Part shown: in pieces, positions 13,884 to 20,978 of the stretch
Layout of the letters: each line of letters starts with the position of its first letter
How positions within the stretch are numbered: position 1 is the stretch's first letter
Virus record (IMG/VR): IMGVR_UViG_3300027754_000382
Location: 1 to 25,926 of that record
Direction: 5' to 3' (one strand)
From: a virus
Length of the DNA: 25,926 bases
Notes under the pieces: model-generated
What the model saw: only the letters and a program-made list of their open reading frames with translations
The model's database searches: none
What the model was told of the DNA's origin: nothing
Position numbers and translations under genes: made by a program

Positions 13884-15485
13884 TTATTTTAAAAGGGCCT
13901 GAACTTCTTTGCCTGACCAATTTCCTGTATTGGACGCAATTTGCAGCAAAATTTCGTTTGATCGATCTTGCGCGGCTTTTTGTTGTCGAGCTTGATCTAA
14001 AAGAGGATTTTCAACATTAAAATTACTTGCGGCGGCAAATCCTCCGCCTCCCCCTATTTGTTGGAGAGCAGAAGCAATTGGAGCAATAAAATAACGTTGA
14101 GCTATTGGTGCTTGCTGATCAGGTTCGGAAACAGATGTGTAAGATTGTCTGATTTTTTTATTTTTTGATTCAGTTGCTGTTTTTAATGGATCAAAAATTG
14201 ACATTAACTCATTTTGAGATGCTGTCGTGTTGTATATATTTTCAGTATTTTTAAAACCCTCTTTAAACGACTCAATAGTAGTTCCTAGCCCATCAAGAAA
14301 AACATTTTTTAGTTTTGAAAAACCTCCACCAAATCCTGTGCCATCTTTTTTTTCCGTTTCAACAAGCTCTGCTCGTTGTTTTGCAATTGTTTGCTTACCT
14401 TTATTATAATCTTTTTCAAGACTTCCAAGCCCGGGGATTTTTGCCACAGCACCAATAAGGCCGTTTAATGCAGTTTCAAAAAAAATCCAAACACGCTGAA
14501 CAATTGCAAGCAGCACATTTCCCCAGCCTGCCCAAAATTCCGGACTCATTAACATTGTAAAAGATGAAACAAGGTGTCCAATCAACCCAGAAAAAACCGA
14601 TCCTAAAATTTTGTATAAAAAATTTACTGAAACTTCAAACGCATACATTAAAGCGGACAATGCGAGATCTCCAAGTTTTCCCTGACTAAATGCTGTAAAA
14701 ATCAAAGAAACAATTGATCCTATTTGTTGACCAAGTTCCGTAAAATCCAACGCATTCATCGCATCAAGGATTTCAATAAATCCGGGGGCAATTTCAGATG
14801 CCATTCCGGTAAAAAATCCTGCCACTTTTGTTCCAGCACTGTTTAAAAGTCCGGCCATATAGTCAAACATGCCAGAATTTTGAGCCATTACCTCCGCTTG
14901 TTTTCCAAGTGTTTGAGATGCTTTTTCAAGTCCTCCTCCGGTGAAAATTGTTGCCAATTTATTCCCCGAAGCACCAAGAAGTTCTGTTGCCAATTTTGTT
15001 CGTTCGGCACTATTTGAGACTTTCCCAAGAGCATTGGAAACTTTCTCCATTGCTTTGTCTGTGGACATTGTCGAAAGTTCTCGAGCAGAAAGTCCAAGTC
15101 TTAAAAACGCATATCCAGCTTCCCCGCCAACAGTTGCTGCTGTTGTTATTTTTGACTGTAAATCCGTAAGAGTTGATCCAACTTGATCCGCTCCAATTCC
15201 GGCCTGCATAAAAGCAGTTTTAAGCGTCATCAATTTTTGAACTCCAACTCCAGTTTGGTCTTTTAGTCTTTCAAGACCTTGACCTTCTTGGATTGAATCA
15301 TTCATTCCTTTTGCGGCGACAGCAATTACTGAAGCAACAGCAGCAAATGCAGTTCCAATACCAGTAATTGCCATTCCCGCTGCTCCTCCGGCAGACCCTC
15401 CAACAGTTGATGCCAGTGCGTTTTTTGCTTTGTTTAACGAAGAAAGAAACCCACCGATATCCAGTGTAAATGCTGCTGTAATCAT
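13884..15485 (-). CDS. Tail tape measure protein
   Basis: 533 residues. The N-terminus (A-F-T-L-D-I-G-G-F-L-S-S-L-N-K-A-K) and an early Gly/Ala-rich hydrophobic segment (residues about 38-60) precede a TMP domain with G-L-E-R-L-K-D-Q-T-G-V, L-S-A-R-E-L-S-T-M-S-T-D and E-L-L-G-A-S-G-N-K-L, the typical phage tape measure pattern. Further hydrophobic helices lie in the middle and a polar helical tail follows. Tape measure length sets tail length, by the known rule of roughly 1.5 angstrom per residue; about 533 residues would give a short siphoviral tail near 80 nm. It overlaps the upstream gene by four bases and follows the chaperone genes as expected. Confidence 0.9.
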   Translation of the reverse strand: MITAAFTLDIGGFLSSLNKAKNALASTVGGSAGGAAGMAITGIGTAFAAVASVIAVAAKGMNDSIQEGQGLERLKDQTGVGVQKLMTLKTAFMQAGIGADQVGSTLTDLQSKITTAATVGGEAGYAFLRLGLSARELSTMSTDKAMEKVSNALGKVSNSAERTKLATELLGASGNKLATIFTGGGLEKASQTLGKQAEVMAQNSGMFDYMAGLLNSAGTKVAGFFTGMASEIAPGFIEILDAMNALDFTELGQQIGSIVSLIFTAFSQGKLGDLALSALMYAFEVSVNFLYKILGSVFSGLIGHLVSSFTMLMSPEFWAGWGNVLLAIVQRVWIFFETALNGLIGAVAKIPGLGSLEKDYNKGKQTIAKQRAELVETEKKDGTGFGGGFSKLKNVFLDGLGTTIESFKEGFKNTENIYNTTASQNELMSIFDPLKTATESKNKKIRQSYTSVSEPDQQAPIAQRYFIAPIASALQQIGGGGGFAAASNFNVENPLLDQARQQKAAQDRSNEILLQIASNTGNWSGKEVQALLK

Positions 15486-16183
15486 GGTTTTTTAGAAATG
15501 GTTCTTTTGGCCAACGCAACTAATGCACTTCTCACTGAATTTTCCATGACCCTTTGTTGCATATTCAAAGCCCATTGAATCCGTTTTTGAATTTGCTCGG
15601 CAGGAGACCATTCGGTCATGTTTCTTGCAATAAATTCATAAATTCCGTTTTTCCCCGTTGGCATCTGAAGGTCTCCGGGGACAAAATTGTGTTTCGTTAC
15701 CCACCCCGGAATTCCTGTGACAAGGGACGCTAGTTTCCAACCGGCCCATGTTGTGCCGGTTCGGTTTTTCATATTTTTTCTTAATTCTTGAAACGTCGAC
15801 GGAGCAATTGTGTATTCATCCCTTCGAGCTTTAACTCGTTTTGATTTTGTTCTGTATCCCTTGTAAATGCTTAAAACGCGATTGAAATCGTAAATTGCTT
15901 TTTTCCTGTTTTTAGCAATGCAAAATGCTTTAGCAGTATCAGAATCAATGGCTTTCCAAGAAAGTTGTCTACCTTCTGACCACCGAACACGCTTGTTTTC
16001 ATCCAACTTTGATTCGGACCTTGCGTTCATGGGAGGAGTGACAGCAAAAACAAAACGAGCAATTCCCTTCATCACTTTTTTCATTGCATCATCCGATGAT
16101 CGTTTTGCGTATTTAATGTACTGCTGTAAAGCGGGATTAAATCTGCTCAAATCAATTTTTATTGATGCCGATGAATTAGCCAT
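15482..16183 (-). CDS. Basic minor tail protein, possible tail-completion type
   Basis: 233 residues from the ATG at 16183; the longer frame begins inside the chaperone gene. It is basic, with K-Y-A-K-R-S-S-D-D-A-M-K-K near residues 25-38 and K-G-I-A-R-F-V-F-A-V-T-P-P, a segment that resembles the N-terminal part of minor tail or gpZ/HK97-gp10-like proteins. A long Arg/Lys-rich middle follows. It overlaps the chaperone extension by eight bases, and a TTGACAA box lies 14 bases before the ATG. The tail-completion label is a weak resemblance; being placed between G-T and the tape measure is less usual for such proteins. Confidence 0.6.
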   Translation of the reverse strand: MANSSASIKIDLSRFNPALQQYIKYAKRSSDDAMKKVMKGIARFVFAVTPPMNARSESKLDENKRVRWSEGRQLSWKAIDSDTAKAFCIAKNRKKAIYDFNRVLSIYKGYRTKSKRVKARRDEYTIAPSTFQELRKNMKNRTGTTWAGWKLASLVTGIPGWVTKHNFVPGDLQMPTGKNGIYEFIARNMTEWSPAEQIQKRIQWALNMQQRVMENSVRSALVALAKRTISKKP

Positions 16184-16403
16184 CTTCCTCTGAAAAATTG
16201 TCAACAATTGCCAGCAGTTCTCTAAATTCGGAATGTGCTGTTTTTTGAGGTTTCACAGTCCACGCACCATTTGACCACAATGCGGCGTGATAATACTCCA
16301 ATGCGCGACAAAATGGCAATTCCCATAAAATGAAATGCTCAGACCACCCTGTTTCTTTGGCCAAGGAGAAGACCATAGACGGTCCCCAGCTCGGCCCAAT
16401 TAG
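16176..16403 (-). CDS. Tail assembly chaperone extension (gpT-like), made by -1 frameshift
   Basis: The frame entered by a -1 shift at the slippery site codes for 75 residues up to TAA at 16176-16178. The joined product would be 131 plus 75, about 206 residues. The extension begins L-I-G-P-S-W-G-P-S before an internal ATG and continues W-S-E-H-F-I-L-W-E-L-P-F-C-R-A-L-E-Y-Y-H, resembling the Trp- and aromatic-rich T part of lambda-like G-T chaperones. G-T bridges tape measure and tube subunits during tail assembly and is absent from mature virions. Independent initiation at the ATG at 16376 is the alternative, but no ribosome-binding site is seen there. Confidence 0.75.
   Translation of the reverse strand, partial: LIGPSWGPSMVFSLAKETGWSEHFILWELPFCRALEYYHAALWSNGAWTVKPQKTAHSEFRELLAIVDNFSEEDG
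16198..16204 (-). promoter_or_regulatory. TTGACAA box before the start at 16183
   Basis: TTGACAA ends 14 bases before the ATG at 16183. Here it lies inside the chaperone T frame (I-V-D-N), so it also codes. It is one of five boxes at the same distance from a late start codon. Confidence 0.35.
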
Positions 16404-16795
16404 TTTGGGGGCTGTCCGTCCTCAGACTTTCCTCCGGGGCGCGGAACAACCTCCACCGCTCGATCTCCGGCCATTTTAGAAATTCTTTGAATTTCGTCAG
16501 CAAATTTTTGAACCCCATCTATTGGAACATCCCACATGAAATCTGAAATTCGATCTCTTGCAGATCCATCTCGAATAGCTTTTTTGACTACTGCAAGATC
16601 TTCAGATTGCATCCAAGCCAAAGCACACACTTGGAATTGCTTTTCCTCATCCGAGATAGATTCGCTTTTTTCGGAATCAGTAAAAAGAGACAATTCCAGT
16701 GCGCGACACGCTTGCATGGTGCCAAGTGTGAATGGCCGCAATGTGATTCCGCAAATAACAGACGGAACTTCTTCTACAAAACTTGAGTTTGTCAT
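16400..16795 (-). CDS. Tail assembly chaperone (gpG-like)
   Basis: 131 residues, acidic, helical. It starts in an ATGA overlap with the upstream gene. The region I-T-L-R-P-F-T-L-G-T-M-Q-A-C-R-A-L-E resembles the N-terminal part of many G-type chaperones and of tail-assembly proteins in which a target loop is followed by helices. Position two genes upstream of the tape measure, the -1 slippery heptamer at its end and an extension in the -1 frame all support G of a G/G-T pair. It keeps the tape measure soluble and recruits tube subunits. The C-terminus is P-R-P-G-G-K-S-E-D-G-Q-P-P-N. Confidence 0.8.
   Translation of the reverse strand: MTNSSFVEEVPSVICGITLRPFTLGTMQACRALELSLFTDSEKSESISDEEKQFQVCALAWMQSEDLAVVKKAIRDGSARDRISDFMWDVPIDGVQKFADEIQRISKMAGDRAVEVVPRPGGKSEDGQPPN
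16403..16409 (-). other. Programmed -1 ribosomal frameshift site
   Basis: On the coding strand the sequence reads C CCA AAC directly before the TAA stop of the G frame. It fits X XXY YYZ in the correct phase, so tRNAs on CCA and AAC can re-pair with CCC and AAA. The -1 frame is then open through the T region. I did not find a definite downstream stem by eye, although GC-rich segments follow. Confidence 0.75.
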
Positions 16796-17241
16796 AATTC
16801 AGATAAAATTTTTTTTGTTTTGGCTTCACTGCAATCCGCCGGAATGTAGGCGCACCGATTTCCCCTGCGAACCAAAACAGCAGGTTTCTGGTCCCGCAAC
16901 CATTCTCGGACTTGCTTTAGGTTTTTTGAAAAGTACTTCAAAAAAGTAATCGGGTGATCCGTGTTGGCCGCTAACCACTTGTCATCCAGCCAGCGTTTCC
17001 TGAATTCCTCAAACGACACTTGATTTTCAATGCCCGGAAAATCAACTCGAACATCGCCATCCATGCAATACATCACCGTTCGTCTCGGACCCGATGCCGT
17101 TTGCTCAACGGTGTCAACGTAACTGTTTTTTGCCAATGGTTGCCCGCCGCATGTAATCCACGCGCACACCATATCGGTGTTGGGAGATTTTAATGGAGGC
17201 AGATTGTCAGTAACGTATGAAATGCTTTTACCTTGTTGCAT
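16792..17241 (-). CDS. Hypothetical tail-region protein
   Basis: 149 residues, not recognised. It has four Cys scattered without paired spacing, a Trp-rich middle (R-K-R-W-L-D-D-K-W-L) and a basic C-terminus. It lies between the second tail-tube candidate and chaperone G, and shares an ATGA with the latter. The start at 17241 is the only nearby ATG, with no Shine-Dalgarno sequence. Its position suggests a tail assembly accessory, but nothing in the sequence proves it. Confidence 0.55.
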   Translation of the reverse strand: MQQGKSISYVTDNLPPLKSPNTDMVCAWITCGGQPLAKNSYVDTVEQTASGPRRTVMYCMDGDVRVDFPGIENQVSFEEFRKRWLDDKWLAANTDHPITFLKYFSKNLKQVREWLRDQKPAVLVRRGNRCAYIPADCSEAKTKKILSEL

Positions 17242-17263
17242 GTGATGTTCAGTTAATCATTTT

Positions 17264-17578
17264 TTAGGTGGCAGAGGGATATGCTACCCCGGAGTATTCG
17301 TAGCCTTCCCAATCATCGTTGGTGTACGAGTGTTTTACACTGGTGATGATGACTTTTCCTGAAGTGCCTTCTGGTGCGCCGGTGTCTGCTCCAATTGTCA
17401 CTGTTGGAGTGCCTTTGCCTTTGACTGAAAACGAGTATGAACTGTCAATGACTCTGGCTTCAGAAAATGCTCCGGCAGAATCAATCAGCACTTTAGTGTC
17501 TGCCTTCATTTCAAGGTCAACACTTTCCACGATGGTCCCAGACGTTGGGACTAGAGTAATTCCAATTTGGCAGGACAT
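17264..17578 (-). CDS. Tail tube protein candidate, copy 2
   Basis: 104 residues, beta-rich. The second half contains F-S-V-K-G-K-G-T-P-T-V-T-I-G-A and V-I-I-T-S-V-K-H-S-Y-T-N-D-D, then S-G-V-A-Y-P-S. The upstream gene has the matching order N-V-K-T-K-G, L-T-I-T-G-S-K-V-S-Q-T-N-D-D and T-G-I-A-Y-S. The two are tandem paralogues of about 100 residues located just before the chaperones, where the tube protein of siphoviruses is encoded. Tube assignment is from position, size and strand pattern. It starts two bases after its neighbour's stop. Confidence 0.65.
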   Translation of the reverse strand: MSCQIGITLVPTSGTIVESVDLEMKADTKVLIDSAGAFSEARVIDSSYSFSVKGKGTPTVTIGADTGAPEGTSGKVIITSVKHSYTNDDWEGYEYSGVAYPSAT

Positions 17579-17580
17579 AA

Positions 17581-17889
17581 TTATGACAAGGTGGAGTATG
17601 CGATCCCGGTGACTTCTGATGTTGGGAAATCATCGTTGGTTTGACTTACTTTTGACCCAGTAATGGTCAACCCTGAAAATACTTTTGCTACAACTGGAAC
17701 CAAATCTGTTTCACCCTTGGTCTTGACGTTTACAGTTCGGGTAACCAATTTTTTTGCGCAGGCTTCAACAACAACTCCAGAAGCATTTTTGATAGTCAGT
17801 GTATCAACTGCATATTCTTCTGACGCTTCCTGAGTGTAGCCGTCAGGCTTAGTAAGTCCAAAAGTTCCAACAATTCCAAAAGCGGGCAT
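17581..17889 (-). CDS. Tail tube protein candidate, copy 1
   Basis: 102 residues. It begins M-P-A-F-G-I-V-G-T-F-G-L and ends with L-T-I-T-G-S-K-V-S-Q-T-N-D-D and T-G-I-A-Y-S. The ending aligns with that of the adjacent gene, so the pair is a tandem duplication with diverged N-termini. One may be the main tube subunit and the other a minor tube or tip-end subunit; sequence alone cannot decide. A TTGACAA box lies 12 bases before the ATG, and no Shine-Dalgarno sequence is seen. Confidence 0.65.
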   Translation of the reverse strand: MPAFGIVGTFGLTKPDGYTQEASEEYAVDTLTIKNASGVVVEACAKKLVTRTVNVKTKGETDLVPVVAKVFSGLTITGSKVSQTNDDFPTSEVTGIAYSTLS

Positions 17890-17901
17890 ATCTTTAATGG
17901 G

Positions 17902-17908
17902 TTGTCAA
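17902..17908 (-). promoter_or_regulatory. TTGACAA box before the start at 17889
   Basis: The box lies in CTAGTTGACAA, covers the TGA stop of the tail-terminator candidate and ends 12 bases before the next ATG. The 11-base form CTAGTTGACAA recurs exactly at two other junctions. Confidence 0.45.
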
Positions 17909-18282
17909 CTAGCTGGAGTGAATCCCACGATATAATTCATGGTTGAGATCCAGTGTCGTTCGTTTCTTGTCGTGTCAAAATTTTGATACACTGTGCCGCA
18001 CATTTTAACTGGCTCGGTCAGTGCCAGAGATTTTACAAATGTCCCAACTTCGTCGGTAAATTCTGCATGAGCTTCCGGTGTCGAGTCATCGGCTTGTGTC
18101 GCAACACTAACTGTCATCGTTCCTCGATAAAGCGGTCCACCAACAACTGCATCCGATTTCATCTCCACCATGATTGCGGGGAGTTGGATTTCAGTGTTCT
18201 CCATTGATGCCCCGACAAAAACACTTGGGAATTGCGCTTTAATCGCAGCAGCAATTGCATTGACTAAAAGGAGATCGATCAT
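17905..18282 (-). CDS. Tail terminator / minor tail protein candidate
   Basis: 125 residues, alpha/beta. It has an N-terminal helix (I-D-L-L-L-V-N-A-I-A-A-A-I-K-A-Q-F), then strands (A-I-M-V-E-M-K, G-T-M-T-V-S-V) and a helix T-D-E-V-G-T-F-V-K-S-L. This order is typical of lambda gpU-type and related tail terminator proteins. Its place between the head-tail joining candidate and the tube genes fits. It overlaps the upstream gene by four bases. The label rests on position and secondary-structure reading. Confidence 0.6.
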   Translation of the reverse strand: MIDLLLVNAIAAAIKAQFPSVFVGASMENTEIQLPAIMVEMKSDAVVGGPLYRGTMTVSVATQADDSTPEAHAEFTDEVGTFVKSLALTEPVKMCGTVYQNFDTTRNERHWISTMNYIVGFTPAS

Positions 18283-18578
18283 CGATTAACCTCGTCAAGG
18301 TGGAGTGTCCAAGAAATCTGGTCTTCATCAACCGCAACAATTCTCCGGATCTTGCCTCCAATTGTGATTCTTGCCCCCATCACCGGTTGAGGAAACGAAT
18401 CCTTTGCCACAGTAACTTGAGCAGTCAAAGACACATCGTAACCTCCAACCTGAATTGTCTGTTTGTCTGCCAAAATATTGATGACTCCGGTGTAGTCTTG
18501 TCCGTTATACGAAAACTGCTGCCCCATGACTGAGACAGCAGATTTCAGGTAAGTAGAACTGAATTCGGTAAAATTCAC
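18279..18578 (-). CDS. Head-tail joining protein candidate
   Basis: 99 residues, mostly beta, with G-Q-D-Y-T-G-V-I-N-I-L and A-R-I-T-I-G-G-K-I-R-R-I-V-A-V-D-E-D. The order resembles small head-closure or stopper proteins (gpFII-like), where a G-G-K-x-R/Y-R-I segment is common. It overlaps both neighbours by four bases, directly between a small post-capsid gene and the tail-terminator candidate. The function is inferred. Confidence 0.6.
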   Translation of the reverse strand: MNFTEFSSTYLKSAVSVMGQQFSYNGQDYTGVINILADKQTIQVGGYDVSLTAQVTVAKDSFPQPVMGARITIGGKIRRIVAVDEDQISWTLHLDEVNR

Positions 18579-18775
18579 TCTTTAGACTTTTTCTTGGTGC
18601 CTTCTTTGGCTTCAAAATGCCGAATGGCAGTCCGTTCAATGAATGAATACAATTCCGTTGTGACCGCATTGCCCGGGCGGTCTAATTCCGCCCGAGCAAC
18701 TTTACGATCAGTTCCGAGGTATCGAATTTCGAGTTCCCCGGATTGAGTTTTTGAGATGGTCAGATGCAGTCTCAT
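18575..18775 (-). CDS. Small hypothetical protein after the capsid gene
   Basis: 66 residues. A beta-rich first half (R-L-H-L-T-I-S-K, G-E-L-E-I-R-Y-L-G-T-D-R-K) precedes a helix, and it ends in a Lys-rich tail (K-K-K-S-K-E). It starts one base after the capsid stop and overlaps the next gene by four. It might be an adaptor or a head accessory protein. No family is recognised. Confidence 0.55.
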   Translation of the reverse strand: MRLHLTISKTQSGELEIRYLGTDRKVARAELDRPGNAVTTELYSFIERTAIRHFEAKEGTKKKSKE

Positions 18776-18776
18776 G

Positions 18777-19661
18777 TTAAGCGGAGACTAGACGCTGACC
18801 GGCAACAGGGTTCCCAACTGCAACCCCGTAGATATAAGCGAGGTAAACGGTTGCAGACAACGTAGCAACGTCGATTTGCTCAACAGCCATCACAGACAAC
18901 CCGGAAATAGGGTCGGTTATGATTTCGATGTTCCCGTTGAGCGGGGCATTCGGAAGTGCCTCACGAGGATCTTTTGGAACACGGCCTGCAAACACAACGG
19001 AGTCCATCGTTCCGGCAAAGCCAGTCAGATGATCGGTCGTTGGGAGGGAAGGATATTCAAAGATGTTGGAGAATCCAGCAACCTGAGCAAGTTCACCGTC
19101 AACGATAGGATCGTTGCCCATCACTTTGTAGAAGCGATTGCACAGAGGATCTTCGAGCAACAATGCGTAAACGTCAGGGTTCACAACAGCAAAACGATCG
19201 CCGTGATTGCCTCGGCCGATCAATGCTTTCCGCATGTTTACGAGCGTCGTGTACGAAGGGGTTGCATCAAGCGTGTAATTCGAGAAATTTGATCCCAAAT
19301 ATAAAGCACCAACCGAATCGATGATGTCATTGGCCATTGCAACGGCAATGGGTTCGGCAGATTCCTGAACCAAATTACGATCAGTTGCATTCAATTCAGC
19401 GGCAGTGAAAGAATATCCAACCTGCTTAAATTTGTTTAACGTCACAGGAACGTCTGTGTCGACCTTGTTGGTAATACCAGATCCAAAGTTTCCAACTGCT
19501 GGAACTCCGTGAATACGGCTGATTACCTGTTGGTTTAAAAGCGCACCCTGAGGGGCAAGATCTTTTGAGATCTTTTTAAGCAAAGGACGCTTGGTGAAAA
19601 CGAGGCTAAGAGCCTCTTGGATGATTAGGGCACTGGATAACGTGCCGAGTGTATTACTCAT
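18777..19661 (-). CDS. Major capsid protein, HK97 fold, P22-coat-like
   Basis: 294 residues. The beginning (M-S-N-T-L-G-T-L-S-S-A-L-I-I-Q-E-A-L) and L-L-K-K-I-S-K-D-L match the N-terminus of coat proteins I know from P22-like and related phages. V-P-V-T-L-N-K-F-K-Q-V-G-Y-S-F-T and the following helix with D-R-N-L-V-Q-E-S-A-E-P-I-A-V-A-M-A also match. Position after scaffold and protease supports it. No long N-terminal delta domain is present, agreeing with a separate scaffold gene. No Shine-Dalgarno sequence is visible before the ATG, which is surprising for the most abundant protein. Confidence 0.85.
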   Translation of the reverse strand: MSNTLGTLSSALIIQEALSLVFTKRPLLKKISKDLAPQGALLNQQVISRIHGVPAVGNFGSGITNKVDTDVPVTLNKFKQVGYSFTAAELNATDRNLVQESAEPIAVAMANDIIDSVGALYLGSNFSNYTLDATPSYTTLVNMRKALIGRGNHGDRFAVVNPDVYALLLEDPLCNRFYKVMGNDPIVDGELAQVAGFSNIFEYPSLPTTDHLTGFAGTMDSVVFAGRVPKDPREALPNAPLNGNIEIITDPISGLSVMAVEQIDVATLSATVYLAYIYGVAVGNPVAGQRLVSA

Positions 19662-19683
19662 GGTTATTTAATAGGGTAGGGGA

Positions 19684-20100
19684 TTAACGATTTTTAAGAA
19701 GATCTTCCATGTTGGCTGCGCGGAATTTTGCCCGAGCAACAGGATCTGTGATTTTAGAAAGTTTTTCGCGAGCGGATTCCTGAACACTGTTCGATGGTTC
19801 TTGCTGGATTGCAACAATGTCAACAGATACTGATGCCAACGCTTCAACAGCCTTTTGGTTGGCAATGGATTCCATCGTTTCGGAAGCCTGAGCCGCATTA
19901 GCCAATTGATTTTGGTATTCAGCGTTTGCTTTTTTAAGCAATTCAACTTCTGCCGACAGAGCATCTCTGTCTTCAAGAATTGCTGAATGTTGCGCAGCCA
20001 GTTCGTTGAATGCTGCCATTTCGGTTTGAAGCCCAGCGACGGTTGCCGCTTGAGCATCAAACGCCTCTAGCGCATCCGCCAAGGTTGTGGGTCTTTCCAT
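19684..20100 (-). CDS. Scaffold-like coiled-coil protein
   Basis: 138 residues, Ala-, Glu- and Gln-rich. A long heptad-like helix runs from about residue 18 to 75 (F-N-E-L-A-A-Q-H, A-E-V-E-L-L-K-K-A-N-A-E-Y), then a less ordered Ser/Pro-containing part and a charged end (A-R-E-K-L-S-K-I, A-N-M-E-D-L-L-K-N-R). It lies between the S49 protease and the capsid gene, the normal place of an assembly scaffold. It would shape the procapsid and then be cleaved by the protease. A TTGACAA box lies 13 bases before the ATG. Confidence 0.7.
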   Translation of the reverse strand: MERPTTLADALEAFDAQAATVAGLQTEMAAFNELAAQHSAILEDRDALSAEVELLKKANAEYQNQLANAAQASETMESIANQKAVEALASVSVDIVAIQQEPSNSVQESAREKLSKITDPVARAKFRAANMEDLLKNR

Positions 20101-20113
20101 ATCTTTTGTTATA

Positions 20114-20120
20114 TTGTCAA
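20114..20120 (-). promoter_or_regulatory. TTGACAA box before the start at 20100
   Basis: TTGACAA, within the longer CTAGTTGACAA that contains the TAG stop of the protease gene, ends 13 bases before the ATG at 20100. In this copy the stop is TAG in another phase of the motif, so the motif is not just a by-product of one stop codon. Confidence 0.45.
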
Positions 20121-20978
20121 CTAGTTGCCAAGTTTTGCCAAGAAAGCCTCATAGGCCTCATCTTCGGTGCCTATTGCGTCACAAAGGTTGTTCTTCATGG
20201 CTCTGGCAGCAAAAAATGCTTGTCCTCGCATAGCAGAATCAGGAACAGCCCTATTGCGAAGAACATTCCCTTTGAATGCCTCAAAAGCGTCTTGGCAATA
20301 TTCTTGAAGCGATGCCCTTTGTTCCGGAGTTAAGCTCGGCCCATGCATTGCCGATTTTAAATCTCCTTCTGTATTCGTGATGGGATCAAATTTCATTCCT
20401 TCCATGTCCCAGCACCGAGAGGAATCTATCCATGGAATAATAACTCCAATCGATCCAATTGTGGCCGATTGTGATGCCCAGACCCATTTTGCCGATGCCG
20501 CAATATTGTATGCAGCAGAGCAGCAATATGACTTCGCGTATGCCATCACGGGCACTCCGGCATTTTGAACCGCTTCGACTGCTTCAGCATTTCCCGCAAC
20601 CGTTCCTCCAGAAGAATCCATGCACAGAAAAATCCCACGCACCCCAGAGCCAGTGGCCATTTTGATTTCTTCGATGATGTCTTCATAATCAGTTGCACAG
20701 GATTTTTCTATTTTTGATAACCCTTGTCCAAGTGTGCCTTGCACATAAATGTGGGCAACATTGTTCGGGTCTATTTCCATTTTTTGGCGCATGTTGAACA
20801 TGCCCATTAACGGACTCATATCATCTTCGTCGTCTCCATTTCCATCAGAGACAGCCCGAGAGGGAAGGGGATTGCGAAGAAGTTTGTTTCCAATTACCGC
20901 TCGCACGGCGGAAAGCCCTTGCGGCGTTATAAACCAAGGGGAGCCGTCAATTAATTCAATTACTCGTTGGAGTCTCAT
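20121..20978 (-). CDS. S49 family head maturation protease
   Basis: 285 residues. S49/SppA hallmarks are G-I-F-L-C-M-D-S-S-G-G-T near 115-126, candidate catalytic Ser154 in Y-C-C-S-A-A-Y, A-T-I-G-S-I-G-V-I near 172-180, and candidate general-base Lys208 in G-D-L-K-S-A-M-H-G-P followed by T-P-E-Q-R. The Ser-Lys spacing of 54 residues fits the family. The N-terminus (S-P-W-F-I-T-P-Q-G-L) is like that of phage proteases of the lambda gpC type. It cleaves scaffold and portal or capsid parts during head maturation. It overlaps the portal gene by 23 bases. Two Cys precede the nucleophile, where many relatives have Ala-Ser-Gly-Gly. Confidence 0.88.
   Translation of the reverse strand: MRLQRVIELIDGSPWFITPQGLSAVRAVIGNKLLRNPLPSRAVSDGNGDDEDDMSPLMGMFNMRQKMEIDPNNVAHIYVQGTLGQGLSKIEKSCATDYEDIIEEIKMATGSGVRGIFLCMDSSGGTVAGNAEAVEAVQNAGVPVMAYAKSYCCSAAYNIAASAKWVWASQSATIGSIGVIIPWIDSSRCWDMEGMKFDPITNTEGDLKSAMHGPSLTPEQRASLQEYCQDAFEAFKGNVLRNRAVPDSAMRGQAFFAARAMKNNLCDAIGTEDEAYEAFLAKLGN

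Noticed and set aside
19668-20060. Minus-strand frame of 130 residues in the scaffold region
   Set aside because: It overlaps the coiled-coil scaffold frame. Its composition (many Leu, Trp, Lys and Asn without periodicity) is less protein-like, and it would break the junction with the TTGACAA box.
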